A DNA stretch of 64,000 nucleotides from Planktothrix rubescens CCAP 1459/22 (GCA_904830895.1 LR882958.1:1296001-1360000), one strand, 5' to 3'. Shown: positions 26,971-35,757, counted from the stretch's first letter. The notes: generated from the sequence alone by a model not told the origin. Made by a program: numbers and translations.

Positions 26971-27053
26971 ATTGGAAAAAAACCGCAGATAGTGTAATCA
27001 TAAACGTGGGAAAAATCTACGATAACGCGAAATCACCTCAGGAGGTTTTCACA

Positions 27054-27467
27054 ATGTCAAGCGCGATTCAATTCAACTCTGCGGAAGCGTTTGCAGCGAT
27101 CGCATTAATTGCGGTAGCTGCTGATGGTTATATTACTGGAAGTGAATCCCAAGCTATTACCACAACCTTCTCTCGAATGCAGCTTTTTAGTGATTATTCC
27201 GGGGAAAAAATGCGAGGAATGATTGATCAACTCCTAAATCAATTACAAGCACAAGGAGCGGATATATTATTAAAAGAGGCGGTGAAAAAATTGCCCCATG
27301 AACTCAGAGAAACTGCCTTTGCTGTGGTTACTGATATTACTTTAGCCGATGGAGTTATTACCGAAGAAGAAGAAGCCTTATTAGATAAGCTGTTTAATGT
27401 TTTAGAGATTTCTGAACCGATGGCTAATAACATTATTGATGTGATGTTAATCAAAAATAAAGGATAA
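27054..27467 (+). CDS. TerB-like tellurite-resistance-family protein
   Basis: 137 residues from the ATG at 27054, chosen because AGGAGGT lies 8 bases upstream; the frame is open 16 codons further. All-helical, with two acidic metal-type loops typical of TerB-like folds: AVAADGYITGSESQA and DITLADGVITEEEEALL. The role is unclear in cyanobacteria; linked in other bacteria to membrane-associated stress complexes. Probably co-transcribed with the DUF815 ATPase. Confidence 0.8.
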   Translation: MSSAIQFNSAEAFAAIALIAVAADGYITGSESQAITTTFSRMQLFSDYSGEKMRGMIDQLLNQLQAQGADILLKEAVKKLPHELRETAFAVVTDITLADGVITEEEEALLDKLFNVLEISEPMANNIIDVMLIKNKG

Positions 27468-27475
27468 TAGAAGCT

Positions 27476-27565
27476 GATCACGGATTTAAGAGGATTTCAC
27501 GGATTTCACGGATTTAATCTGTGTTAATCTGTGTTAATCTGCGTAATCCTTTTAAATCCGTGATC
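27476..27565. repeat. MITE-like inverted repeat with internal tandem repeats
   Basis: Outer arms of 21 bases starting GATCACGGATTTAA are inverted with one mismatch (27476-27496 and 27545-27565). Between them lie tandem CACGGATTT and TTAATCTGTG units. The whole can fold into one long hairpin just after the TerB-like gene. It may terminate transcription or be a small non-autonomous element. Confidence 0.7.
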
Positions 27566-27624
27566 GGTAATAGACTAATAAGTACCTAAACAAAATTAAT
27601 TACACATCCTCCACCCTGTTCCCT

Positions 27625-27662
27625 CCCCCCCTAGCCCCCCGTGCACGGGGGGTTTGGGGGGG
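27625..27662. repeat. Palindrome around GTGCAC with poly-C/poly-G arms
   Basis: CCCCCC-GTGCAC-GGGGGG is a perfect palindrome (27635-27652), extended by outer C7 and G7 runs. It is the same C/G-rich element type that appears inside the GT-C gene at 45240-45316. Confidence 0.7.
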
Positions 27663-27726
27663 CTGTTCCGATGTTCCCTCTCTCAACTAGGTAATTTATT
27701 TTGTGTAACTACTTAACTAATAACTG

Positions 27727-28158
27727 ATGACTGATTTGGGATACATTTATAAGCGAATTATTCGTTTTCAAGATACGGATGCTGCGGGGGTGGTTTATTT
27801 TGCTAATATTTTAGCAATGGGTCATGAAGCCTATGAAGCATCTCTAAATCAGGTAGAAATTAACCTTAAAAGTTTTTTTGTTAATCCTGATTTTGCGATT
27901 CCAATTGTTCATGCGAGTGTTGATTTTCGGTTTCCCTTATTCTGTGGAGATCAAATTTTAATTGAATTAAATCCTGAAATAATTAATGAAAATTCTTTCA
28001 AAATTCAATATAAAATTAGATTAGATAACTCTGATCAATTAATTGCTGAAGCGATAACAAAACATATTTGTATTAATCCTAAAACTCGTCAACGCCAACC
28101 TTTACCTCACGCAATTATTCACTGGTTAGAAAAATACAAAGAGGGTTGGGTCTCTTAA
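27727..28158 (+). CDS. Hotdog thioesterase (probable DHNA-CoA hydrolase)
   Basis: 143 residues. The 4-hydroxybenzoyl-CoA thioesterase-type hotdog start is RFQDTDAAGVVYFANIL, with the catalytic Asp in DTDAAG and family-typical length. In cyanobacteria this type hydrolyses 1,4-dihydroxy-2-naphthoyl-CoA in phylloquinone (vitamin K1) synthesis, so that role is inferred from family knowledge. The start codon lies within an AACTGATGACTGAT heptamer-like repeat and lacks a good ribosome site, so the leader is repeat-derived. Confidence 0.8.
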   Translation: MTDLGYIYKRIIRFQDTDAAGVVYFANILAMGHEAYEASLNQVEINLKSFFVNPDFAIPIVHASVDFRFPLFCGDQILIELNPEIINENSFKIQYKIRLDNSDQLIAEAITKHICINPKTRQRQPLPHAIIHWLEKYKEGWVS

Positions 28159-28164
28159 CCCCTA

Positions 28165-28196
28165 CAGTAGAGACGTTGCAGGCAACGTCTCTACTG
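28165..28196. terminator. Inverted repeat between convergent genes
   Basis: CAGTAGAGACGTTGC (28165-28179) and its exact complement (28182-28196) form a strong hairpin 7 bases after the thioesterase stop and 17 bases before the convergent stop at 28213. Probably a bidirectional terminator; the GTAGAGACG arm recurs inside the kinase gene at 29969-30038. Confidence 0.65.
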
Positions 28197-28212
28197 ATTA
28201 ATCAGTAATCTT

Positions 28213-28596
28213 TTATGGGTTTAAAGACTTCTGAGAATTAAAGAATTGGGGATATTTTTCTACAAAATAGCCATTGAGAAAAGCATTCACGGCGGATAAA
28301 ATTACAGGGCCTAAAATAAAAGCTAATAAACCCTGTACTTGAAATCCAGGAATAAAAACCGAAGCTAACCAGAAACAAAAACCATTCACAATGAATGAAA
28401 AACCACCTAAACTTAAAATATTTAGGGGAATGGATAAGGTTGATAAAATCGGTTTAATAAAAGCATTGACTCCACCAATAGCCGCCGCCGCAATTAAAGC
28501 TGCTAAAAAGGTAGATAAATTTACCCCAGGTACAACTAAATCAACCACTAATAAACTTAGGGCTGTTGCTACCAACGTTAATAATGATGCGATCAT
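28213..28596 (-). CDS. Phage-holin-superfamily IV type 4-TM membrane protein
   Basis: 127 residues with four hydrophobic segments, a conserved Asn/Pro pattern (GGVNAFIKPILSTLSIPLNIL; FIVNGFCFWLAS; LSAVNAFLNGYF) and a short polar tail. This is the bacterial 4-TM family often labelled mycobacterial phage holin IV. It is widespread in chromosomes and there is no phage gene nearby, so lysis is unlikely. It follows the coiled-coil protein on the same strand 20 bases away; the two may act together at the membrane (inference). Confidence 0.82.
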   Translation of the reverse strand: MIASLLTLVATALSLLVVDLVVPGVNLSTFLAALIAAAAIGGVNAFIKPILSTLSIPLNILSLGGFSFIVNGFCFWLASVFIPGFQVQGLLAFILGPVILSAVNAFLNGYFVEKYPQFFNSQKSLNP

Positions 28597-28616
28597 AAAT
28601 TTTGCCTCAGATTGTT

Positions 28617-29438
28617 TTAAAGGGTATCTTTGTTGATATCAGATGAATCCTCTTTTTTTTCATCAGGTTGGGACTGATTATTAGTAAAGGTTTCAGAAAT
28701 TGACTTCCACAGATCGTTTAAACGCTGTTTAATTTCTTTTTCTTTTTGAGCGATCGCCGTTCCCGCTTCTCCTAATTTAGTTTCAAAATCTTTGCGTTTA
28801 TGATCAATTTTTTCGGTATGAATTTCGGGTTCATCTTTGGCTTTTTCATACCAAGATTGTGCTTCTTCTAAATAATCTTTAACCTCCTCATAACGTTGTC
28901 CATAGCGTCCAACTAAGTTAGCATTCACGATCGCCAATTGAGCTTTAAGTTGGGCGTAACGTTTCTGCATTAAGGTAGATTCTTCGCTATTTTTAATGGT
29001 TGTAATCGCGGATTCAATCGCCGTTTTAACCTGATCTGATTTATTAGTTCCAACTTCTTGAATATCGCTTAAAGCCAAATTAATATTATTTTGTAACTCC
29101 TGTTCGTGTTGATCAATTCGAGCTTGAAGTTGTTTCACTTCCGCTTGAGTTTTAGCAATTGACTCCTGTTTTGCTTGACTAATACCATCAATTACTCCTT
29201 CAATAGAAGCAGTCACATTTTCTTGAACTTCCTCACCTTTTCCTTTGACGGTTTCTAAAACGGTTCCTACAACCTGTTTAACTAAATCTCGAATTTCTTG
29301 AGAACCTCCTTTAAATTCTGAACCAACTTCTGAGATGGAAGATTTAACAATTTCCCGAATTCGTTCAGCGCGTAATTTACCTTCAGATTGGGCTTTTTCT
29401 AAATCCGAGGCGAGTTTATTTTGAGTGGGTTCTGACAT
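28617..29438 (-). CDS. Long coiled-coil protein of unknown function
   Basis: 273 residues from the ATG at 29438 (MSEPTQNKL), preferred because GAGG lies 8 bases upstream; the frame extends 9 codons further. Almost entirely helical, with heptads and charged repeats (QAEVKQLQARIDQHEQEL; YEEVKDYLEEAQSWYEKAK). No signal peptide, membrane segment or catalytic motif. It resembles cyanobacterial apolipoprotein-like or histone-like coiled-coil hypotheticals. Probably co-transcribed with the downstream 4-TM protein. Confidence 0.75.
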   Translation of the reverse strand: MSEPTQNKLASDLEKAQSEGKLRAERIREIVKSSISEVGSEFKGGSQEIRDLVKQVVGTVLETVKGKGEEVQENVTASIEGVIDGISQAKQESIAKTQAEVKQLQARIDQHEQELQNNINLALSDIQEVGTNKSDQVKTAIESAITTIKNSEESTLMQKRYAQLKAQLAIVNANLVGRYGQRYEEVKDYLEEAQSWYEKAKDEPEIHTEKIDHKRKDFETKLGEAGTAIAQKEKEIKQRLNDLWKSISETFTNNQSQPDEKKEDSSDINKDTL

Positions 29439-29555
29439 GGCTATATCCTCAATAATAGGCTCCATTTCCCCTCTATGATAAACAAATTTTTACGATTGTG
29501 TAAGTAAAGTTTTCTACACTCTGGATAATAGTCATTTGATGCTAACAGATCTTGA

Positions 29556-32500
29556 TCAAATCACGGAGTTGCGAAGGCGATGGGTTAAAGTGGCAACACA
29601 AGCGACTAATTCATCAGCCACAATGGGTTTAGCTAAGTGGATTTGAAATCTGGTGTCCCTAGTGAGAGAGGCGTTGGTTTCTTCTGGATTTGTGGTTAAT
29701 CCGATCACGGGAATTGATGATGTGTTTCTGACCTCATCTCTAAATATATAGGCCTCCATGTCCGGCATCGCTATATCTGAGACTAAGACATCGGGGGAAA
29801 ACTCTTGAATCATCAAGAGTGCTTCCTGAGCGGAGCTTGCCATTTTTACTTGGGCTCCGGCCTGGGTTAAGATCGATCCAATTAGAGTCCGAGTCTCGGC
29901 TTGATCATCAATGGCTAAAACTCGCAAGCCAGTTAAATTAATGGAGTTGATCTCTGGATTTTGAGGTTGTAGAGAAGTGCCATGGCACGTCTCTACTGGA
30001 TTTTGAGGTTGTAGAGGTGTACCATGGCACGTCTCTACAGATTTCATTAAGGGTAACTGCACCGAAAACGCAGCCCCTAAATTTTCGCCTAAACTGTTGG
30101 CGCTGACTGTTCCTCCATGTAATTCCGTTAGGTGTCGGACAATGGCGAGTCCCAGTCCCAAACCCCCAAATTTGCGGGTATTTGTGCCATCCTGTTGACG
30201 AAAATAGTCAAAGACATAGGGTAAAAACTGAGGATTAATACCAATTCCGGTGTCTTTGACCTGAATTTGGACGTGATCTTCCCCAGATTTTAAATAAATC
30301 TCGACAATGCCTCCGGGGGGAGTAAATTTAATTCCATTAGATAATAGATTCCAGATAATCTGTTGCAGTCGGGTTTCATCCCCCAAAACATAGATTAAAA
30401 GGGAGGAGAAACCAGAATTTTGAGCGATTTCAAATCTGACTTGAATGCCTTTGGCTTCAGCAGCTAATTTAAAAGTTTCTATTACCGAGGTGATGATTGT
30501 AATTAAATTGACGGGTTGTTTATGTAAGACCATGTTTCCTCGCAACATTCGAGAAATATCTAATAAATCCTCAATCAGTTGGGTTTGGAGTTTAGCATTC
30601 CGTTCGATGGTTTCTAAGGCTTGGGCTGTGCCTTGGGAATCGAATTTACGAGTTTGTAGGAGTTTTGTCCAACCCAAAATCGGATTCAAGGGCGATCGCA
30701 ATTCATGGGATAAAACCGTGAGAAACTCATCCTTAATCCGGTTGGTCATTTCGGCTTGCTCCCGGGCGGCCTGTTCCCTGATTAAGAGTTGTTCTCGTTC
30801 CTGTTCGACTCGTTTGCGATCGCTGACATCCAAAAACGCCCCAATTACCCCCCGAATCTCCCCTGCTTCATCTCGCAACGGTACGGCCCGACCATAAATA
30901 GAACGAACTTCCCCATTTTCAAAAACAAACTCAAATTCCGATTCAATATTTTCTCCCGTCCGTCCCGCTTGCTGCATGGGCAAATCTTCTGGAGGAATAT
31001 CTTGGCCCTGGCGTTGAATCTTGAACTCAAAGGGATAGGAGCCATCCTCGGGGGTCGCCGTCACCAACGATCCCGAGGCTAACTGCACCAATTCATGGGC
31101 TGCCCAGTTCGCCGTCATCTGGTGGCATTGGGGGTCATGGGCAATCCAGACCGCGGCTGGAACGGTTTCCATAAAAGTTTTCAACTCCTCAGTCCTTGCC
31201 CTTGCCTGGGCTTCACTTTGGCGCAGGGCTAACTCTATGCGTTTGTAGTCGGAAATATCAACAGCCGCACAAGTAATCCCGATAATTTCATGGTTAGGAT
31301 TGTGTAGGGGTTCAATGGTTAAATCAAAACAGTATTGCTGTCCGTCGGCGAAAATAGGAACTTCCTCCCGCGTCCCGATCCCGGTTTCCAGCACCCGGCG
31401 TTTGAGTTGAGTCAGTCGAGCGACTCCCGCCTCGGGGAACAACTCAAAATCCGTGTTATCGATAATCTCCTGATCGGATTGGTTGAGGGTGGGATTATGA
31501 ACCCAGGTGTAGCGGAGGGTTTGATCCTGATTAAATAAGGTAATTGGCGCACTTTTCAGGGCAACCCGTAATCGTTCTTCGCTTTTGAGTAAAGTTATTT
31601 CTGCCTGTTTGCGTTTGGTAATATCTCGCCAATAAATGGCTAAACCCTTTTCATAGGGGTAGACATGAACTTCATACCAGAGGTTGTCTTGAGCCAAACA
31701 GGTTTCAAAATTATCAGCCACCTGAGTTTGGATTACCTGACGCAGTTTCTCCTCACCTTCAAAGCCCATTAAATGAGAATAAATATCCCAAAAATTACCC
31801 CCTAACAATTCCTCTCGGGTTTTACCAGAGAGCCGTTCCGATGCTCCATTCACATAAGTTAATCGCCACTGATGGTCTAAGGACAAAAAGCCATCGGTAA
31901 TGCTTTCGAGAATATCAGTCACCCGGGCTTTGGTGTTGATTAATTCCTGTTCTCGAATTGTGGCTTCTTGGCGGAGTTGGGTCATTTCCAAAATCGACTG
32001 GACACGAGCCAGGAGTTCCCGGGCAGAAAAGGGTTTAATCAGATAGTCATCGGCTTTCGCTTCTAGGCCTTCAATCCTGGCATTTTCCTCCGCCCGGGCT
32101 GAGAGCAGAATAATTGGAATCCTTTGGGTGTCAGGATCGTGGCGCAGAATTTGTAGCAGTTCCAAGCCGTTCAATTCCGGCATAATCACATCGGTAATCA
32201 CTAAATCGGGTTTTTGTTCCCGAATGCTCTCTAATGCGGCTAACCCACTATTCACCGATTTTATCTGATATTTTTGACTCAGTAAACGCTGAATATAATT
32301 GCACAGATCCGGATTATCATCCACTAACAATATCTGGGGAAGGGGTAATTGGGGGGGGGGCATCTGCTGAACCTGAACCACAACATTGGTTTCCGCAGAC
32401 CAACTCTTGACTTCATCTAAATAGGTTGCCGTGGTGATTCCGGTATCCTGTACTTCTAATTCAATACCATTTGTGACCCAGCGCAGAGAAAGTATGATTT

Positions 32501-32831
32501 CACCTTTAAATGTAAATTTAAGAGCATTAGAAAAAAGATTCATTACTATTTTTTCCCACACTTCTCGATCTATATAAATAGGTTCGGGTAGGGGCGGACA
32601 GTCTATAATCAACTGTATTCCCGCCCGTTCGATGCTCGAACGAAACATACTGGCCAGTTCAATTGTTAAAGTGGCTAAATCCGTAGGTTCATAGACCGCT
32701 TGAATTCGTTCGGCTTCAATACTGGAAAAATCAACGAGGGTATTAACCAATTTGAGTAATCGTAAACTATACTGCTTGTTGATCTTTAACATTGATAAAA
32801 TAATGTAAAAATCATGAATCATTAGATGCAA
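29556..32831 (-). CDS. Hybrid sensor kinase with broken first kinase module (HATPase fragment-REC-PAS x3-HisKA-HATPase-REC)
   Basis: 1091 residues. It opens in the middle of a HisKA helix (SLRLLKLVNTLVDFSSIEAERIQ) and an ATPase with an N-box (MNLFSNALKFT) that jumps from LEVQDTGI to TTATYLDEVKSW. The ATP-lid and GLGL boxes are missing, so module one is inactive. Then: receiver (ITDVIMPELNG), three PAS domains, and a complete second kinase (LSHELRSPLNPILGW, WNLLSNGIKFT, DTGIGI, GGLGLGLAI). A C-terminal receiver carries VSDIAMPDM. The linker before the last receiver holds a 14-residue tandem duplication. The second module should be active. The N-terminus looks truncated compared with relatives that carry sensors and a full HisKA. 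Confidence 0.88.
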   Translation of the reverse strand: MHLMIHDFYIILSMLKINKQYSLRLLKLVNTLVDFSSIEAERIQAVYEPTDLATLTIELASMFRSSIERAGIQLIIDCPPLPEPIYIDREVWEKIVMNLFSNALKFTFKGEIILSLRWVTNGIELEVQDTGITTATYLDEVKSWSAETNVVVQVQQMPPPQLPLPQILLVDDNPDLCNYIQRLLSQKYQIKSVNSGLAALESIREQKPDLVITDVIMPELNGLELLQILRHDPDTQRIPIILLSARAEENARIEGLEAKADDYLIKPFSARELLARVQSILEMTQLRQEATIREQELINTKARVTDILESITDGFLSLDHQWRLTYVNGASERLSGKTREELLGGNFWDIYSHLMGFEGEEKLRQVIQTQVADNFETCLAQDNLWYEVHVYPYEKGLAIYWRDITKRKQAEITLLKSEERLRVALKSAPITLFNQDQTLRYTWVHNPTLNQSDQEIIDNTDFELFPEAGVARLTQLKRRVLETGIGTREEVPIFADGQQYCFDLTIEPLHNPNHEIIGITCAAVDISDYKRIELALRQSEAQARARTEELKTFMETVPAAVWIAHDPQCHQMTANWAAHELVQLASGSLVTATPEDGSYPFEFKIQRQGQDIPPEDLPMQQAGRTGENIESEFEFVFENGEVRSIYGRAVPLRDEAGEIRGVIGAFLDVSDRKRVEQEREQLLIREQAAREQAEMTNRIKDEFLTVLSHELRSPLNPILGWTKLLQTRKFDSQGTAQALETIERNAKLQTQLIEDLLDISRMLRGNMVLHKQPVNLITIITSVIETFKLAAEAKGIQVRFEIAQNSGFSSLLIYVLGDETRLQQIIWNLLSNGIKFTPPGGIVEIYLKSGEDHVQIQVKDTGIGINPQFLPYVFDYFRQQDGTNTRKFGGLGLGLAIVRHLTELHGGTVSANSLGENLGAAFSVQLPLMKSVETCHGTPLQPQNPVETCHGTSLQPQNPEINSINLTGLRVLAIDDQAETRTLIGSILTQAGAQVKMASSAQEALLMIQEFSPDVLVSDIAMPDMEAYIFRDEVRNTSSIPVIGLTTNPEETNASLTRDTRFQIHLAKPIVADELVACVATLTHRLRNSVI
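29955..30038. repeat. 42-bp tandem repeat with palindrome, inside kinase gene
   Basis: Two 42-bp units (29955-29996, 29997-30038), each containing a GTAGAG...CCATGG...CTCTAC palindrome. They encode two copies of a 14-residue unit (VETCHGT, then PLQPQNP in one copy and SLQPQNP in the other). The palindrome is the dispersed type also seen at 28165-28196. Confidence 0.85.
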
Positions 32832-32918
32832 TTTACCAGATATTGTGTTAACCTTAGCATCTACCTAAAGATAGACTTATTTTTTTTATCTAAAATTTAT
32901 AAAGATCAAAAACTGATA

Positions 32919-32964
32919 AAAAATGCAGTAGAGATCATCAATTATCTATCTCTACTGCATTTTT
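32919..32964 (-). terminator. Strong inverted-repeat terminator after the DUF1232 gene
   Basis: 17-base arms at 32919-32935 and 32948-32964, exactly complementary (core ATGCAGTAGAGAT), with a 12-base loop and terminal A/T runs on both sides. It lies 48 bases past the DUF1232 stop on the minus strand and upstream of the hybrid kinase, so it likely separates the two units and can work in both directions. Confidence 0.8.
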
Positions 32965-33011
32965 AGATTTATATTATAATCAGGAAATCCGATCAGTGAT
33001 TGCAACCCTAT

Positions 33012-33317
33012 TTAGCTAACGGAAACATCCACAACGGTTTGATTATGACCCATTGCATCAACTGGATTCACCTCGGTCGCCTTCTGGGTTTGTTTGCGAC
33101 GGTTTAACCCTTCAACCAGTAATTGAGATACTTCGGTAACTAAAATTGTAGCAATAATCCCATCATCTAACCATCCGACAATCGGTAGAAAGTCAGGAGA
33201 AATATCCAGGGGACTCACCAAGTAAATTAAACTTCCTAAAATTACAACCCAACGATATTTTGTATTCCGTAGCGTCACACGATACCAATTATAAAAAGAT
33301 TGAATCAGATTTTTCAT
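33012..33317 (-). CDS. DUF1232 (YkvA-like) small membrane protein
   Basis: 101 residues. The DUF1232 core is visible: RVTLRNTKYRWVVILGSLIYLVSPLD then DFLPIVGWLDDG, with one or two membrane-embedded helices and the conserved SPxDxxPD-like block. A polar tail follows. Function unknown in any organism. AGGA lies 7 bases before the ATG. Confidence 0.85.
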   Translation of the reverse strand: MKNLIQSFYNWYRVTLRNTKYRWVVILGSLIYLVSPLDISPDFLPIVGWLDDGIIATILVTEVSQLLVEGLNRRKQTQKATEVNPVDAMGHNQTVVDVSVS

Positions 33318-33456
33318 TTTACAGTCCTAATATTGCCTACCTGTATCTAAGATGACAAATTCTATGGGGATTGAGAAGTGTAGAAAACCCTGTATGGTTG
33401 TAGGGATGTTCCACCCCTGCTGTTTCCGTAATCCTTGGACGTTCAACTGTTCTATC

Positions 33457-34485
33457 CTAGGTAAACAGGGTTTGTACCCTTGTGCCCCAATCAACCTTTA
33501 ATTTTTGTTGAGCATTTCCCCCATTCAATGCGATTTCTACCCAACCATGGGAACCCACTAAGGCGACAAAGTGACCCAAGGGAACATCGCCGTAGGTTTG
33601 ACCCGCACCAATCAGGTAGGATGAACCGGAAAGAATTTGCTGTTGGGAATTGAGGTTTTTTTTAGATTTCTTGTGTTTATTTTTCCGCGATTTTTTACGT
33701 TTATTATTTTTTTCTTTACTAATCGCCACATACCAATATTTATTAGCTACTATTTCCCCCGGAATATTGGTGACTAAATTTCCAAATCCATCAATATATT
33801 GAATACATCCCTGTATTTTTAAATCATGGACTTGACAAGGCGGTAAAGATAACCTAACTAAAGTTTTATGATCAATTATAGTTCCCAGTTTTTCTAGGGG
33901 AACACCAGAAGCTAAATGCGCCCCAACCGAAGCAAAAATATCTCGACCATGAAAGGTTGTACTAGGTTTAGCAGTACGCCAATATTCAGGATAATTTAAT
34001 TCAACTGCAATCACGTTGTTGCGATTTATCGCCTCCATATTGTTGTTGCGATTTATCGCCTCCATATTGTTGTTGCGATTTATCGCCTCCATATTGTTAT
34101 TGAGATTTATCTCCTCCATATTGTTATTGAGATTTATCGCCTCCATTTCACAAGTTAAAAAAGGTTCTAATATTCCCGTCAATAATCCATTATCTGGCCC
34201 CACCAAATAATTGTTATTAAATTGAATTGCGATCGCCCTTCTTTTGGTTCCTACTTCTGGATCAACCACCGCAATATGAACGGTTTTTTCAGGAAAATAG
34301 GGATAGGCATTCAGTAAATTAAATCGCCCCGCAGCAATATTTTGAGGCGGGATATCATGGGTTAAATCAATAATATTAATTTTAGGATTAATTTGATAAA
34401 TCACCCCTTTCATGACTGCTACATAAATATCTTTTAACCCAAAATCCGTTAACAGTGTGATAATTTTATGATCTTGTTTCATCAT
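33457..34485 (-). CDS. SAM hydroxide adenosyltransferase (DUF62/SAM hydrolase family)
   Basis: 342 residues. Family boxes: ITLLTDFGLKDIYVAVMKGV (Asp that binds the ribose), DLTHDIPPQ, HIAVVDPEVG, LVGPDNGLL, FHGRDIFA and YIDGFGNLVTNI. It belongs to the chlorinase/fluorinase fold but probably uses hydroxide or water to split SAM to adenosine and methionine. Two insertions: a five-copy 9-residue repeat (MEAINRNNN type, near residues 113-157) and a Lys/Arg-rich stretch (near 255-277). Both lie between core strands, probably in surface loops. Confidence 0.88.
   Translation of the reverse strand: MMKQDHKIITLLTDFGLKDIYVAVMKGVIYQINPKINIIDLTHDIPPQNIAAGRFNLLNAYPYFPEKTVHIAVVDPEVGTKRRAIAIQFNNNYLVGPDNGLLTGILEPFLTCEMEAINLNNNMEEINLNNNMEAINRNNNMEAINRNNNMEAINRNNVIAVELNYPEYWRTAKPSTTFHGRDIFASVGAHLASGVPLEKLGTIIDHKTLVRLSLPPCQVHDLKIQGCIQYIDGFGNLVTNIPGEIVANKYWYVAISKEKNNKRKKSRKNKHKKSKKNLNSQQQILSGSSYLIGAGQTYGDVPLGHFVALVGSHGWVEIALNGGNAQQKLKVDWGTRVQTLFT
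34015..34147. repeat. 27-bp tandem repeat (minisatellite), about five copies, in frame
   Basis: Units of TTGTTGCGATTTATCGCCTC plus ATA and similar, period 27. The left three are nearly identical and the right two carry TTATTGAGATTTAT variants. 27 is divisible by three, so the copy number could vary without a frameshift in the SAM hydrolase gene. Confidence 0.92.
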
Positions 34486-34524
34486 CAGTATTATTAATTA
34501 ATAAAAATCAAAAATTATATTAGA

Positions 34525-34543
34525 GGGCGAGAAGACCTCGCCC
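34525..34543. repeat. GGGCGAG/CTCGCCC hairpin after rtcB
   Basis: A 7-base stem with a 5-base loop, followed by CCTACGAGG, in the 90-base gap between rtcB and the SAM hydrolase gene. It could be the rtcB terminator; it is of the same REP type as other TAGGGGCG repeats in this window. Confidence 0.45.
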
Positions 34544-34575
34544 CTACGAGGATTAAGTTATTATCCATTCCATTG

Positions 34576-35757
34576 TTACCCTTTGACACAGAGAATTTGT
34601 TTCAAAGTAGCCACAACTTCAACTAAATCTGATTGTTGTTTCATAACTTCATCAATGGATTTATAAGCCCCCGGAATTTCATCAATAATTCCTGTATCTT
34701 TGCGACATTCAACTCCTTCAGTTTGTTGAATTAAATCATCCAAAGTAAAGGTTTTTTTAGCTTTACTTCGAGACATTAAGCGCCCCGAGCCATGCGAACA
34801 GCTACAGTAACTATCATGATTTCCCTTCCCTTTCACAATAAAAGATTTCGCCCCCATGGAACCAGGAATAATCCCATAATCCTGTTCTGCCGCGCGGACA
34901 GCACCTTTACGAGTCACATAAACTTCCTCGCCAAAATGTACTTCTTTTTCAGAATAATTATGATGACAATTAACCTCTAATAAGGCTTTAGTTGGTTTCC
35001 CTCCCGCCACGGCTGTTTCTACAATTCGTTTAAACCGTGCCATCATAATATCTCGGTTGAATTTGGCGTAATGTTGCGCCCATTGTAAATCATTCCAATA
35101 GGCTACAAATTCGGGAGTTCCTGATACAAAATAAGCTAAATCAGGATCAGGAAGTTTGAGTTCTGCTAATTTTGCCAGGTTTTTTGCTGTGTCAATATGG
35201 TTCTGGGCTAACATATTTCCAATATGTCGAGAACCGGAATGCAACATTAACCAAACGTTGTTTTCTTCATCTAAACACAGTTCAATAAAATGATTTCCTC
35301 CCCCTAAAGAACCCATTTGTTTAATCGCTTTTGATTCTAAGTTTTGAACCTTGGAATGCAGGTCTTTAAATTCTCGCCATCCTTGCCAATTAGTGACGGC
35401 TTTTTCAATATGTTTATTTTGATCAAAACCCACCGGAATTGCGGCTTCAATTTCCTGGCGAATTTTCTTTAGTTTTCCCTCCATTTGTTCAGCAATAAAC
35501 GGTAATTTGATCGCACACATTCCGCAACCAATATCAACCCCCACAGCCGCCGGAATAATGGCTTCTTTTGTCGCAATTACAGAACCTACTAATGCCCCTT
35601 TTCCTAAGTGAACATCGGGCATTAAAGCAACGTGCTTGAATACAAAGGGCAAAGAAGCGACGTTTTTCGCCATTTTGGTTTCTGCTGAACCTAAATCGTG
35701 ATTCGCCCAAGATAGGACGGGTTTAGGGCTAGAAAGATTTAACGTTTCGTAAGGCAT
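34576..35757 (-). CDS. rtcB: RtcB-type RNA ligase
   Basis: 393 residues. RtcB joins RNA 2',3'-cyclic phosphate to 5'-OH ends using GTP and Mn2+. Visible: metal-site motifs MPDVHLGKGALVGSV and VGVDIGCGMCAI, SLGGGNHFIEL, LHSGSRHIGN, NCHHNYSEKE, and the GMP-accepting His in SCSHGSGRLMSR. No archease or rtcA is nearby. It could repair cleaved RNA; note that the window also encodes an HEPN-type RNase candidate and several RNase-type toxins, though not adjacent. Confidence 0.95.
   Translation of the reverse strand: MPYETLNLSSPKPVLSWANHDLGSAETKMAKNVASLPFVFKHVALMPDVHLGKGALVGSVIATKEAIIPAAVGVDIGCGMCAIKLPFIAEQMEGKLKKIRQEIEAAIPVGFDQNKHIEKAVTNWQGWREFKDLHSKVQNLESKAIKQMGSLGGGNHFIELCLDEENNVWLMLHSGSRHIGNMLAQNHIDTAKNLAKLAELKLPDPDLAYFVSGTPEFVAYWNDLQWAQHYAKFNRDIMMARFKRIVETAVAGGKPTKALLEVNCHHNYSEKEVHFGEEVYVTRKGAVRAAEQDYGIIPGSMGAKSFIVKGKGNHDSYCSCSHGSGRLMSRSKAKKTFTLDDLIQQTEGVECRKDTGIIDEIPGAYKSIDEVMKQQSDLVEVVATLKQILCVKG

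Noticed and set aside
28213-28596. Holin-like gene as a sign of prophage
   Set aside because: This 4-TM family is common in bacterial chromosomes and no structural, integrase or lysin genes are nearby.
34016-34210. A 64-codon plus-strand frame of repeated LLLRFIASI units
   Set aside because: It is the complement of the 27-bp repeat in the SAM hydrolase gene; no independent support.
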